Source: SIG78 sp036677805
Lineage (GTDB): Bacteria > Verrucomicrobiota > Lentisphaeria > Victivallales > Victivallaceae
Reading direction: 5' to 3'
Assembly (NCBI GenBank): GCA_036677805.1
Contig: JAVBVS010000015.1
Span: 62,001-126,000, forward strand
DNA length: 64,000 nucleotides
The notes beneath the pieces are model-generated. The model saw only the letters and a list, made by a program, of their open reading frames with translations. It was not told the origin of the DNA and did not search any database. Positions 25,540 through 34,249 of the stretch are shown here, piece by piece (within the stretch, counting starts at the first letter, position 1; each line of letters begins with the position of its first letter). The position numbers and the translations under genes were made by a program.

Positions 25540-26589
25540 ATGAGCAGAATCCTTTATCCGGAACTGGCGGCGCAACTGGCGGAAACCTGCCGGCGAGGCG
25601 ATTTCGGGGACCGCCTGCCGCCGGTCCGGGAATTATGCCGCCGTTACCGGGTATCGCGCAACACCGTCACCCTGGCCATGCGGTTGCTGACTATGCGCGG
25701 AGCACTGGAACCCACGCCGCGCGGCACCCGGATCCATCCGGACAAAATGCCCTCCCCGCCTCATCGGACCATCTGCGTGGTCAGCAAAGTGCCCCTGCCC
25801 CGGTTCCAGCGCGATCCGTTGTTCAAACGTCTCGGCGAATGCGCCGCGGCGTCCGGGTACAAGGTGATCGCCGGCAATCATCCGGCGCAGCTGATCGATG
25901 CCGTCGACGGTTTCATCTTCGTTTACAGCGCGCTTCAGGTTGAATTCGGCCGGGAACTCCAACGACGGGGAATCCCCTTCGCGGTCGGCAACCGCTGTCC
26001 CGACGATTACCGGATGAGCTGGGCCGATTGGGACCATTCCCACGAATTCAACGACATCATCGGCGGACTGGTGCGCGAAGGTTCGCGCAGCATCGCCATC
26101 CATATGATGCCCGCCGTCAACTTTCAGAGCATCATCGAAGATTTCATCCATGTCAAGCATGAATACCAGTTGTTCAATCGCCAGCTTGACGATTTTCTGC
26201 GCCATACCGCCGTCGATGCCGACAAATTCATCCGGCAGATGCTGGAATTGCCGGAATTGCCCGACACGCTGATCGGCATGGACCCGATCCTGCCTCAATT
26301 GCAGCAGGCGCTGGCCCGCTACGCACCGGAACTGCTTCATTCCGCCGACGGCGCCCCGCCTCGGATGCGTCTGGTCCTGCTCCAGCTCCGGACACCGGCC
26401 GAACACCGGGGCGAACGGGAATACCGGAAACTCGCCGGACGGCTGTGGCGACTGCTCCAGCGCGCGCTGGCCGATCCATGGTGCGAGCCGCGCCATTACT
26501 GGCTGCGTCCTGCCTTCCGAACCCGCAATGCGCCGCCGCCCCCGCCGGATTACCGGTCGGCTCCCTCGCCGGATTCAGCCTTCAGCTGA
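25540..26589 (+). CDS. GntR-type regulator with short effector domain
   Basis: A 349-residue protein whose first 70 residues are a GntR winged helix: RLPPVRELCRRYRVSRNTVTLAMRLLTMRGALEPTPRGTRI (shown in part), the usual recognition helix plus wing. The rest starts like a LacI-type ligand domain (TICVVSKVPLPRFQRDPL) but diverges; no clear second subdomain is visible. The C-terminal tail is Pro-rich. The stop overlaps the convergent GDPD gene by 8 bp. A 10+10 perfect palindrome at the GDPD promoter nearby could be its target, though that is only suggested by proximity. Confidence 0.82.
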   Translation: MSRILYPELAAQLAETCRRGDFGDRLPPVRELCRRYRVSRNTVTLAMRLLTMRGALEPTPRGTRIHPDKMPSPPHRTICVVSKVPLPRFQRDPLFKRLGECAAASGYKVIAGNHPAQLIDAVDGFIFVYSALQVEFGRELQRRGIPFAVGNRCPDDYRMSWADWDHSHEFNDIIGGLVREGSRSIAIHMMPAVNFQSIIEDFIHVKHEYQLFNRQLDDFLRHTAVDADKFIRQMLELPELPDTLIGMDPILPQLQQALARYAPELLHSADGAPPRMRLVLLQLRTPAEHRGEREYRKLAGRLWRLLQRALADPWCEPRHYWLRPAFRTRNAPPPPPDYRSAPSPDSAFS

Positions 26590-27319
26590 GCCGGTCGCGC
26601 AAACGGGCAGCGCGGTTGCTGGTGATCGCGTCAACGCCGAAATGCATCAGCTGGCGGGCGCGAAAGGGGTTGTCCACAGTCCAGACGGCAAACGTCCTGC
26701 CCGCCCGATGCACCGCATCGACCAGCGCCGCATCAAGCCCGGGATGCATCCAGCCGTCGACCCCGTCGACGCCGAGATCGGCCAGAATGCCGGTCAGTTC
26801 GCCGGGACCGAAACGCAAATGATCCGAATTGCGCAGGTCGGTCAGCCACAATACGCGGCACTCCGGCAGCGCCGCTTTGGCCAGACGGATCAGATTGCGG
26901 TCGAATGCGATCGGCACAATCCGCCGGAGATCGGCGGCAACCTCATGAAGCGTCTTCGCCACCGCGTCGACCAGCGCCGGATTGGAGCCCTTCAATTCGA
27001 CATAACATTTCTGCTCCGGAGCCAATTCGGCCAGCACTTCACGCAGCAGCGGAATACGTTCTCCGGGGCAGCACTCGGCAAAACTGCCGGAAACATCGAT
27101 GCTCCGGACGGTCGCCCAGTCGCTTTTTTCCAATTCGATGCAACGGTCGCCCATCCGATTGGTATCGGCATCGTGCGCCACGACCACCTGCCCGTCGCAA
27201 GTCAGATGGACATCGCATTCGATCCCGTCGGTCCGCCGTTCCCGCGCCAGACGAAAAGCCGCCAGCGTGTTTTCCGGCGCATCATGCGATTCGCCCCGGT
27301 GAGATATCCATTGGACCAT
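26582..27319 (-). CDS. Glycerophosphodiester phosphodiesterase
   Basis: A 245-residue TIM-barrel GDPD with no signal peptide, so cytoplasmic. Catalytic motif ISHRGESHDAPENTLAAF carries the first His and the Glu-Asn pair; DGIECDVHLTCDGQVVVAHD carries the metal-binding Glu/Asp and second catalytic His; later CYVELKG and DGWMHPG fit the barrel. It hydrolyses deacylated phospholipids to glycerol-3-phosphate and an alcohol. It has its own promoter with a 22-bp palindromic operator candidate over the start point, so expression is probably repressible. Confidence 0.92.
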   Translation of the reverse strand: MVQWISHRGESHDAPENTLAAFRLARERRTDGIECDVHLTCDGQVVVAHDADTNRMGDRCIELEKSDWATVRSIDVSGSFAECCPGERIPLLREVLAELAPEQKCYVELKGSNPALVDAVAKTLHEVAADLRRIVPIAFDRNLIRLAKAALPECRVLWLTDLRNSDHLRFGPGELTGILADLGVDGVDGWMHPGLDAALVDAVHRAGRTFAVWTVDNPFRARQLMHFGVDAITSNRAARLRDRLS

Positions 27320-27341
27320 AAAAAAATTCCTTCTGCCGGTG

Positions 27342-27390
27342 TTTTAATGAAAGTTCATTAAAAATATACAGCAAACGGAATTTTTTGCAA
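27342..27390 (-). promoter_or_regulatory. GDPD promoter with palindromic operator candidate
   Basis: TTGCAA (27390-27385), 16 bp, TATATT (27368-27363). From 27363 to 27342 lies a perfect inverted repeat TTTTAATGAA/TTCATTAAAA with a 2-bp spacer, covering the transcription start. A repressor dimer bound there would block initiation. Confidence 0.75.
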
Positions 27391-27411
27391 CTGTCCCGAA
27401 CGAAGTTTCGG

Positions 27412-27813
27412 CTATTCCACTGCAATGCGGTATTCGCAACGGGCATCCTGCTGAGGATTGAATGTTTCCCATGGCCGGAAATAGCGGAATTCCAGCTTGG
27501 TCTCACCCGGCGCCAGCGCCCGGAAAACCCAGCGGAATTTTCCCGGTGCGCCGGTTAAAAACCGGTTTTCCGGAATATAATCGTCTTTTTCCAGTTTCAG
27601 CGGGCCTTCGTGAAAGTCCGTCAACAGCCAGTTGTAGCCGGTCGTCGGATTGCCGGCGAGCTCGACTTCAAGTTGTTCCCCGACTTTCAGCCGCGCCGAC
27701 TGCGATGCCTGCCCCGCCGGATTGCCGGTCAGCGCCACCGCCGGTTTCGGCGCGGTCTCGCACCCGGCCAGAAACAGACCGGCGGCTACCGCCATCGCCA
27801 TCATTTTATTCAT
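27412..27813 (-). CDS. Chagasin-family (I42) cysteine-protease inhibitor lipoprotein
   Basis: A 133-residue lipoprotein. The N-terminus MNKMMAMAVAAGLFLAGC ends in a lipobox (LAGC, lipidated Cys about residue 18). The mature part has the chagasin binding loops: GNPTTGYNW (NPTTGY loop) and RYFRPWE (RPW loop), set in an Ig-like beta fold. Chagasin proteins block papain-type cysteine proteases by inserting these loops. Start at 27813 has GGAGGCG upstream. It is the last gene of the seven-gene operon, 13 bp after the acetyltransferase. A role in protection against host or own proteases at the cell surface is inference. Confidence 0.9.
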   Translation of the reverse strand: MNKMMAMAVAAGLFLAGCETAPKPAVALTGNPAGQASQSARLKVGEQLEVELAGNPTTGYNWLLTDFHEGPLKLEKDDYIPENRFLTGAPGKFRWVFRALAPGETKLEFRYFRPWETFNPQQDARCEYRIAVE

Positions 27814-27826
27814 GAATCGCCTCCAT

Positions 27827-28600
27827 TCAGCTCCTGTCCCAAGCTGCATAACCGCCGACGGCAGTGAAAAGTTGGGGCACTTGTTGCAGTTTCGCCAAAA
27901 TCAAATCCGTCATGGGCCGTGCCCGGAGAACCCGGCACTCCGCATCCCCGAAACGTATTTTCCGCTCAATTCCCGCGGCGATAAATTCCGCCTCCGGTCC
28001 AGCGTAATAGGCCGAATGATCGCCGATGTGCCGTCGCGACGGAACCGGAATACTGCGGCCCTCCGCAGTCAGCACCACGAGCGGCTGACGGCTCTCGGTC
28101 AAGGTGCCGGGAACGTCACTCCATTCCTCTACGCCATGAAGCGTGGTATTGCTGACGATCGGGATCCCGAGAAATATGATATATGCGTCGCGATCATACA
28201 ATCTTCCCCAAGGTGATTGCCGCGGACACGGAGAATCGAAGCGCTCGTGCCCCGCAATGAAAGCCGCGGCATCGGGACCAAACGCCGCCACCGAATGGGT
28301 CGGATGCAATGACCGCAGTACACCCGGACGCGAACGGAAAAGTTCCGGTAGAATGCCGGTCGAACAAGGAGTGCGGGAGACATCAAAAACCGGCGTTTCC
28401 GCATTCACTACCCGATGCGACAGCGTCGGAAAGACCAGCAAGCCCCGCTTGCCGAAATACGCCATCAGCACATCAAGCACGGTGTCGGCGCCGCCGGCTA
28501 CTGCGCCAATGGATTTCATGGAAGAGTGAATCAACACCGTCGCCTCGGGCGGAATCCCCCCTGCCCTCAAATCGGCGGTCAAACTTTTCATGTCATGCAT
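27827..28600 (-). CDS. AAC(3)-family (aminoglycoside N3-acetyltransferase-like) protein
   Basis: A 257-residue member of the antibiotic N-acetyltransferase/YokD family, which use acetyl-CoA. VLIHSSMKSIGAVAGGADTVL at the N-terminus (shown in part), HPTHSVAAFGPDA with the conserved active-site His, SPWGRLYD and GVEEWSDVPG match the family. Many members in environmental and gut genomes are not resistance genes. Here it lies 14 bp after a GH29 fucosidase and before a chagasin-like lipoprotein in a seven-gene glycan operon, so an amino-sugar substrate is more likely than a drug. Activity on aminoglycosides cannot be judged from sequence. Confidence 0.85.
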   Translation of the reverse strand: MHDMKSLTADLRAGGIPPEATVLIHSSMKSIGAVAGGADTVLDVLMAYFGKRGLLVFPTLSHRVVNAETPVFDVSRTPCSTGILPELFRSRPGVLRSLHPTHSVAAFGPDAAAFIAGHERFDSPCPRQSPWGRLYDRDAYIIFLGIPIVSNTTLHGVEEWSDVPGTLTESRQPLVVLTAEGRSIPVPSRRHIGDHSAYYAGPEAEFIAAGIERKIRFGDAECRVLRARPMTDLILAKLQQVPQLFTAVGGYAAWDRS

Positions 28601-28614
28601 GTCCGACTCCCCGT

Positions 28615-29895
28615 CTATTTCAAAAACAGCTCAATCACCGGCACCGCAGTTTCCGGCGGCATCGCCGGCAATTCCAGAACCAGACTGTCCGGCATAAGCT
28701 CCGGCTGCATGTTGCCATGCGGCATGCGGGAGAATTCCACCAGCCGCACCTCGCTGGCATCATGCAGAAAACGGGCAAAGTCAACTTTGCCCGCCAAATT
28801 TTTCATCTCGATAAATTTAACCGGGTAATCGATAATATGCAAATACAATCGACGATTTTTTGCACTGAATGTATAACGGCAATGAGGCGGCTCCGGAAAT
28901 TCCGCCGGGGCCACGCCACAGCCATAGACGGCATCGCCGTGCAACGTCAGCCAGGAACCCAGCGCCTGCCACAATATCCCGACGCGTTCATCAAAACGGC
29001 CTCGCGCGTCCGGTCCCGCGTTCAACAGCAAATTGCCGCCGCGACTCACATGATTGACCAGCATGGCGATCAATTGCCGCGAAGACTTCCAGTTTGATTC
29101 ATCCCGATGATAGCCCCAGCTTTCGGCAAAGGTTTGACATCCCTCCCAGGGAAAAAGCCGGCCTGCGGCATCGCGGATACCGTCCTCCGGCACATATTGC
29201 TCCGGCGAACGGAAGTCCCCGGTGCCGGATATCCCCAGACGATCATTGATCACGATTTCCGGCGCCAGTCGCCGTACCAATGCCAAAAGCTGTTCCGCAT
29301 CCCAATCATCAGCGCATTTCCCGGTCGGACGCGGATAGGTAAAATCGAACCACAGCACGTCAATCGTCCCATACTCGGTCAGCAGTTCCGTGATCTGATC
29401 ACGCATATAGGCGCAATATCGTTTCTGGTTGCGGGTGCAATTCAATACCGCCCAGTCGCCGTCATCCCGGCGGGGATGATTGTCGTCGATGGTAAAATCA
29501 GAGTGATGCCAGTCAATCAGCGAATAATAAATGCCAACCCGCAAGCCCTCGGCGCGAAACGCATCGAGAGTCTCGCGCAGCACATCGCGGCGACTCTTGT
29601 AATCGGTAAATTTGCTATCCCACATGCAAAAGCCGTCGTGATGCTTGGCCGTGAATACCATGTACTTCATGCCCGCGCGCTTCGCGGCGCGTGCCCAATT
29701 GACAGGATTGAACGCATCCATATCGAAATAACGGCAATAACGGTCGTATTCCGCCGCCGGAATTTTGGCAATTGCCTGCAACCATTCACCACGCGCCGGA
29801 ACCGCATAAAGTCCCCAATGAATGAACAATCCGAACCGGGCCTCCAGCCACCAGGTCATCCGGTCGTCCGGCTGAATTTCATCAATCGTTTTCAC
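28615..29895 (-). CDS. Alpha-L-fucosidase (GH29), cytoplasmic
   Basis: A 426-residue GH29 enzyme without signal peptide. WWLEARFGLFIHWGLYAVPA near the N-terminus is the GH29 hallmark, then YMVFTAKHHDGFCMWDS, GIYYSLIDWHH, and IDVLWFDFTYP, where the Asp is the expected nucleophile. It releases terminal alpha-L-fucose from glycans. Translation starts at a GTG at 29895 that overlaps the previous stop as GTGA, with GGAGAAG just upstream; this implies coupling with the CBM9-like protein. A cytoplasmic location means fucosylated oligosaccharides must be imported. Confidence 0.92.
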   Translation of the reverse strand: MKTIDEIQPDDRMTWWLEARFGLFIHWGLYAVPARGEWLQAIAKIPAAEYDRYCRYFDMDAFNPVNWARAAKRAGMKYMVFTAKHHDGFCMWDSKFTDYKSRRDVLRETLDAFRAEGLRVGIYYSLIDWHHSDFTIDDNHPRRDDGDWAVLNCTRNQKRYCAYMRDQITELLTEYGTIDVLWFDFTYPRPTGKCADDWDAEQLLALVRRLAPEIVINDRLGISGTGDFRSPEQYVPEDGIRDAAGRLFPWEGCQTFAESWGYHRDESNWKSSRQLIAMLVNHVSRGGNLLLNAGPDARGRFDERVGILWQALGSWLTLHGDAVYGCGVAPAEFPEPPHCRYTFSAKNRRLYLHIIDYPVKFIEMKNLAGKVDFARFLHDASEVRLVEFSRMPHGNMQPELMPDSLVLELPAMPPETAVPVIELFLK

Positions 29896-32800
29896 TTTTT
29901 CACTTCTCCGTAAACTTCCACCTCGCTGAGGAGACGTCCGGTCATACGCGCTTCCGCTGGAGCCGGATTGGTCTTCAATACCCGCAGCCGCACCATCTCG
30001 GCCGTTTGCGGAGAAAAATTCACCACAATGCACTCTTTGGCATTCTCTTCAAAGCGGCCGACCTCCCGCCATTGGCCATGCTGCCCTAGGTCGATCGCAC
30101 CTGCGACCAGATTGGCGTTGCCACCATTGACAAAAGTATACAGTCTGACCGCACTCACCATCGCCGGTGTCGGCAATGTCACTTCGAGCCACGGCGCAAT
30201 GTCTTCCGGCGTCGGCTGCCATGCATTGAACCCGGCCCCGGCATCAGTCAGGCCGTTGATCAGATAGTAGAGCGAACCTGTCTGCCGCAATTCATAGACC
30301 AGCAGATCACTTGAAGCTCGCATTTTCGCCACACCGGACGGAATCTTCCCCGCCCCGCCGTATTCCAGATAGTCGGCCGGATACATTTGGCCGAGGCCGA
30401 TCAGATTACCCGGCTTCTTCAACGCCGCCACAGCCACGGCAATCGTCTTCCGCCACTCCGCCTCATTTGGCAACCTGGCGGCGAGTGTCCCATCACTCAG
30501 GTAAATCCGCCCTGCAAAAGGCGGCAGGTGATCGCTGAACCTCCGCCTATCGACCTTGATTGCACGCTTTTCCCCTACGACGAACAACTGTTCCGGCGCA
30601 GACTCCCGAAACTCCCCGGCAATCGCAATTTCCCGGTCAGTCGGATTGACCGCAAGGATCGCAATCCGGCCGTCGGCTGTCCGCTTCAATCCGTACTGAA
30701 AAGAATCAGTCACCGGCGCTGTGGTCATTGCCAAAGCATCAACTTTCGTATCTTCCAGCAGATATTCCGCCAGCTCCAGCGCCTCCAGACATAAACTTTC
30801 AGCAGCCATGCGCGCTTCGACATAGGGCGTCACATAAGCATGTTTGTACATGGTGATCCCTTTGGCGTTGTGGATAAACGCCTGATAAAACTGCATCCGG
30901 ATGTCATCGTATCCCGGTGCGATGCCTTTCAGCTTGCCGTCGCGGCTGCGTTCCGGCCACGGCGAAATCTGAACCATAAGCCAGGTCGGTCGCAATGCCG
31001 TTGCGATTTTCATCCATTGCGCAGTGCATTCACGTGATTTTCCGGTAGAGCCGTCGGCAAAATACTGCGGATAGCAGTCGGGCATCAGGATGTCGCATCC
31101 CTCATAGTATTTACGCATTCCGGGCTCACCCCAATTGAGCATGATGGTCGGATGCCAGGGGTCGTTTTCCGCCAGAATCCGGCGGACATCAATGTACCAG
31201 CCCGGGTTTTCATCGCTATTTTCCGGTTCGTCGGCCAAATACCATCCCAGAATGCCCGGAATCCGCGCCGCGCGGCGGGCAAACGCGGTCAGCATCGCAC
31301 GTTGATTGGCATTCAACCTGCTTTCACGGCGGTCCTGCGGTGTGCGGAACGTCTCATAAATCCAGTTCTTCCACTGCGTGTTGAACTCCTGAAACGGATC
31401 AAGCATCAGATAATGCCCGGTCGAATATCCGGCCTCCACGGTCGTCTGGAATTGATCAAAGTCCCGAAAATGACTCCGCAGTACTGCACAATTCAATCCC
31501 TGCATGCCATCCGGTGCCAAACCGTAACTGCCGACCGGCAAAAACGGCTTCCCGTCGATGTGAGTCACACCGCGACGGTCCAGCCAGACTTCGCCCGCAA
31601 CATACGGCAACTTGCGGATGGCAATCGAATTTTCTACCTTATCGGCCCCCTTTCTGCCGGAAAATATCACCCTGTAATCACCATCCGGCAATGAAGCTCC
31701 GTCAAATTTCACCGTGCCCGGAATCGTCAGCGTCTGTTCACTCAGAATCTTGCCTCCATCGCTCAATTCCGCCTTCAGCATCATACCACCGTTCCACTCC
31801 CGGCTGTCGACCGCAATCTCAACGGTTTTGTCAGGCATGGTTGCGTAAAGATTATTGCGGTAAGCCGGACGGATCACGGCAAAGGTCACTGGAGCGTAAT
31901 CGAGTTCGAGCTGACGGTCGGCAGTCCGCAGAATCCGTCCGGCAGCATCAGTAATTACGATTTCCTGCAGGAATTTCCCGGAAGCAGGCAATGCAATGGA
32001 ACTGGAGAGTTCAGACCGCGCATCCTGACGCGCTCCGGTTTTGGCCACACTGTTTCCGATGATTTTCCCTTCGGCGTCGCGCAATTCAACGCTGGTTCTG
32101 AAAATCCGATATTTTCCGGTTTGATTCAGCAGATTCCAATCCAGACGATATTGAAGTTTTCCCGTCGGATCGCGCATTACTCCGTCATTCTTCTCCCCGA
32201 TCGCCACTCGATACGGCATTGCATCGAAATCCTTCAGATTCCAAGCGGAAAACTCTCCGGGAAGTATATGATTGACCTGCGACAGAGGTGCAAATGAGCT
32301 TAACTCCACCGCACCTCCGGCATAGCGGTTGCGGCCGACATTGCCGAACCAGCGCGCCTCTGTATCCGGCGCCAATTCCAGCGTCCCCAACGGAATGGCC
32401 ATTTCCAGAGTCCATCCCCCCGGGAAACGCCCGGTTTTAATCCGGGCGTGGCTTGGCCATTCCGGTTCAAAGCGATAGGTATTGGTCCCGGTATTGTCGT
32501 CAATCAGTCGGAAATCATTGAAGACACCATTGGCATTGACGGTGATTTTATAAAGTCGCAGCCGATTGCGATCATTGCCGATACTGAACTCGACGCTGTC
32601 ATCCTTCCAGATCGCAGATGAATCGCCGCGCAAATCCGAAGTGACCTTCAAGCGGTCCACGGCCGGCTCATCCAGTTCCACCGCGAGATAAAGCATATCA
32701 TCAGTTCGGGCGATTTGAAATCGACTCTGCACTGGAGCCGGGGTTCCTTTTCTCAGTTCGCTGAAATTCCCGTACCAGGGCAGCGCCTGCCACGAAGCAT

Positions 32801-32930
32801 CATCCAGTCTGCCATCAATCGTCGGAATTTCGGTAAGAACCGGGACTGAAACATCCGCCGCGATGGCGCCGGCCAAACCCAGACCGCCGGCCAGCAGCGC
32901 CGGAATGACATTGTATACTGATTGAAACAT
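29892..32930 (-). CDS. Large secreted CBM9-like/TIM-barrel glycan protein, locus B
   Basis: A 1012-residue protein with a signal peptide of about 25 residues. Domains by appearance: residues about 30-260 a CBM9-like carbohydrate-binding domain (IDGRLDDASWQALPWYGNF, LYLAVELDEPAVDRL, WKDDSVEFSIGN); about 270-470 beta-sandwich; about 480-800 a TIM barrel with GILGWYLADEPENSDENPGW (acidic candidate residues) and TIMLNWGEPG; about 900-1012 a discoidin-like beta domain. It resembles uncharacterised glycoside hydrolases; no CAZy family is assigned. The ATG at 32930 has AGAGGTAACA before it. It lies in the operon with the GH29 gene and is the likely extracellular partner. Confidence 0.8.
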   Translation of the reverse strand: MFQSVYNVIPALLAGGLGLAGAIAADVSVPVLTEIPTIDGRLDDASWQALPWYGNFSELRKGTPAPVQSRFQIARTDDMLYLAVELDEPAVDRLKVTSDLRGDSSAIWKDDSVEFSIGNDRNRLRLYKITVNANGVFNDFRLIDDNTGTNTYRFEPEWPSHARIKTGRFPGGWTLEMAIPLGTLELAPDTEARWFGNVGRNRYAGGAVELSSFAPLSQVNHILPGEFSAWNLKDFDAMPYRVAIGEKNDGVMRDPTGKLQYRLDWNLLNQTGKYRIFRTSVELRDAEGKIIGNSVAKTGARQDARSELSSSIALPASGKFLQEIVITDAAGRILRTADRQLELDYAPVTFAVIRPAYRNNLYATMPDKTVEIAVDSREWNGGMMLKAELSDGGKILSEQTLTIPGTVKFDGASLPDGDYRVIFSGRKGADKVENSIAIRKLPYVAGEVWLDRRGVTHIDGKPFLPVGSYGLAPDGMQGLNCAVLRSHFRDFDQFQTTVEAGYSTGHYLMLDPFQEFNTQWKNWIYETFRTPQDRRESRLNANQRAMLTAFARRAARIPGILGWYLADEPENSDENPGWYIDVRRILAENDPWHPTIMLNWGEPGMRKYYEGCDILMPDCYPQYFADGSTGKSRECTAQWMKIATALRPTWLMVQISPWPERSRDGKLKGIAPGYDDIRMQFYQAFIHNAKGITMYKHAYVTPYVEARMAAESLCLEALELAEYLLEDTKVDALAMTTAPVTDSFQYGLKRTADGRIAILAVNPTDREIAIAGEFRESAPEQLFVVGEKRAIKVDRRRFSDHLPPFAGRIYLSDGTLAARLPNEAEWRKTIAVAVAALKKPGNLIGLGQMYPADYLEYGGAGKIPSGVAKMRASSDLLVYELRQTGSLYYLINGLTDAGAGFNAWQPTPEDIAPWLEVTLPTPAMVSAVRLYTFVNGGNANLVAGAIDLGQHGQWREVGRFEENAKECIVVNFSPQTAEMVRLRVLKTNPAPAEARMTGRLLSEVEVYGEVKK

Positions 32931-32946
32931 TGTTACCTCTGACAGG

Positions 32947-33435
32947 TTATGCGGCCGGCACGACAGTGACCATGACCGGGACGACGACATAGCGGTCGGT
33001 TTTGACCTCCGGCCTGACCTTATCTCGCAGCAATACCTTGAATAATAACCGGTAATCGCCAACCGGCCAATCCTCGGTTTTGAGCTTGAACACATGTTCC
33101 TGTTTACTCCAATCCGCCTGAGGCAGCCAGAACGGCTTTACTGTAAACCAGACGGCACTCCATTTGGGATCCGAATTGGGATGCAGTTCAACCGCCGACA
33201 GTTTATCCATACCGGATGGAATTTCCGGCAAATAAGCATAGACATGAAACATCGTGAGTATCTTATCCGCCGGCAATGCCACCTTAACCTTGAAGACCAA
33301 TTCCGTGCCAGCCTTGAATTCCGCCGGCTCCGCCTTGACTTCAACCTCGGAATCCACGGGTGCAGCCGCCACCATTCCCAGCCATCCCGCCAGGCATCCC
33401 GATACCATCCATTTCATCCATCGTGGAGTATTCAT
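32947..33435 (-). CDS. Small secreted beta-sandwich protein
   Basis: A 162-residue protein with a signal peptide (MNTPRWMKWMVSGCLAGWLG, cleaved after VAAA). The mature part alternates hydrophobic and polar residues as in an Ig-like beta sandwich (VKAEPAEFKAGTELVFKVKV, VWFTVKPFWLPQADW, GDYRLLFKVLL). I do not recognise the family. A Cys at residue 14 is in the hydrophobic segment but is not a good lipobox. It sits between the prepilin-like gene (23 bp) and the CBM9-like gene (16 bp). It could bind substrate or act as an accessory surface factor; that is a guess. Confidence 0.75.
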   Translation of the reverse strand: MNTPRWMKWMVSGCLAGWLGMVAAAPVDSEVEVKAEPAEFKAGTELVFKVKVALPADKILTMFHVYAYLPEIPSGMDKLSAVELHPNSDPKWSAVWFTVKPFWLPQADWSKQEHVFKLKTEDWPVGDYRLLFKVLLRDKVRPEVKTDRYVVVPVMVTVVPAA

Positions 33436-33458
33436 TTGTTACCTTCACCGCTTCCGGT

Positions 33459-34208
33459 TTATTTGTATTTGCCATCCAATTGATCCTGCGCATTGAACCA
33501 GGTCCATTGCGCATAATCAACTCCGGTGGCGCGTTCCCGCCGATCAATCGCATTGAGTTCTTCCCCCTGCGTCACGCCTCTGGCGCCGCCGTCACCGGTC
33601 AGGATATTGCTTCCGCCGCCATGACGAAAAGCGGGCAATCCCTCGGCAGCCTTGGCATAATGATTGTCGTCCAGCCGATAATGCTGTGCTTCGGCCGCCA
33701 TTTTGGCCGCGCGAGTGTCGCCCATCAGGATCAAATCCGACGGCGAACGCCAGAAAATCACTCCGTTCGCGACATTGGGATTGCTGCCCAGAAGCATCAC
33801 CGCATTTTCCGGAGCCTGATTCACCACCCGAAGGCCGTAGCCCCCGATCGTGCGCGGCGCGCTGCCGGGACAGCCGAGCACCTTGCTCCGGCCCTCGGCA
33901 TCATCGCTGCCGTCCTCGGGCAGGTAACCGCCGGAGACAATAAAGATCGGCCAGGTATTCCGGGTGTAGTTCTTGTCGTAAGCCGGCGGCAGATACCCTT
34001 TATTGGCATCAGCGTACATGAACATTACCACGCCGCACTGTTTGAGATTGCCCAGACAATTGCTGCCTACCGCCCGCGCCCGCGCCGCCGACAAGGCCGG
34101 CAGCAACATCGCCGCCAGAATGGCGATAATAGCAATCACAACCAGAAGCTCAATAAGCGTAAACTGCCTGTCATTCCGGTCCCGATGCCATTTCCGTGTT
34201 ATTACCAT
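33459..34208 (-). CDS. Prepilin-like secreted protein (H-X9-DG type), locus B
   Basis: A 249-residue protein. Leader of 16 residues, MVITRKWHRDRNDRQ, then FTLIELLVVIAIIAILAAML. The residue before the putative cut is Gln, not Gly. The mature part has AARARAVGSNCLGNLKQCG and a canonical C-terminal H-X9-DG motif HGGGSNILTGDG. Start at 34208 has GGAGG upstream; an earlier Met would lengthen the basic leader. It follows the SDR gene by 41 bp and precedes the small secreted protein. Comparable proteins at 8.6 and 54 kb share the leader but differ in the body, as expected if each fits its own locus. Confidence 0.9.
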   Translation of the reverse strand: MVITRKWHRDRNDRQFTLIELLVVIAIIAILAAMLLPALSAARARAVGSNCLGNLKQCGVVMFMYADANKGYLPPAYDKNYTRNTWPIFIVSGGYLPEDGSDDAEGRSKVLGCPGSAPRTIGGYGLRVVNQAPENAVMLLGSNPNVANGVIFWRSPSDLILMGDTRAAKMAAEAQHYRLDDNHYAKAAEGLPAFRHGGGSNILTGDGGARGVTQGEELNAIDRRERATGVDYAQWTWFNAQDQLDGKYK

Positions 34209-34249
34209 CTGTTTTTTCCTCCATTTTCGATTTTGGCGTTTCATCCGCA

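Noticed and set aside
27827..28600. Acquired antibiotic-resistance gene
   Set aside because: No mobile element, matching composition, and tight placement within a native glycan operon argue against recent acquisition.
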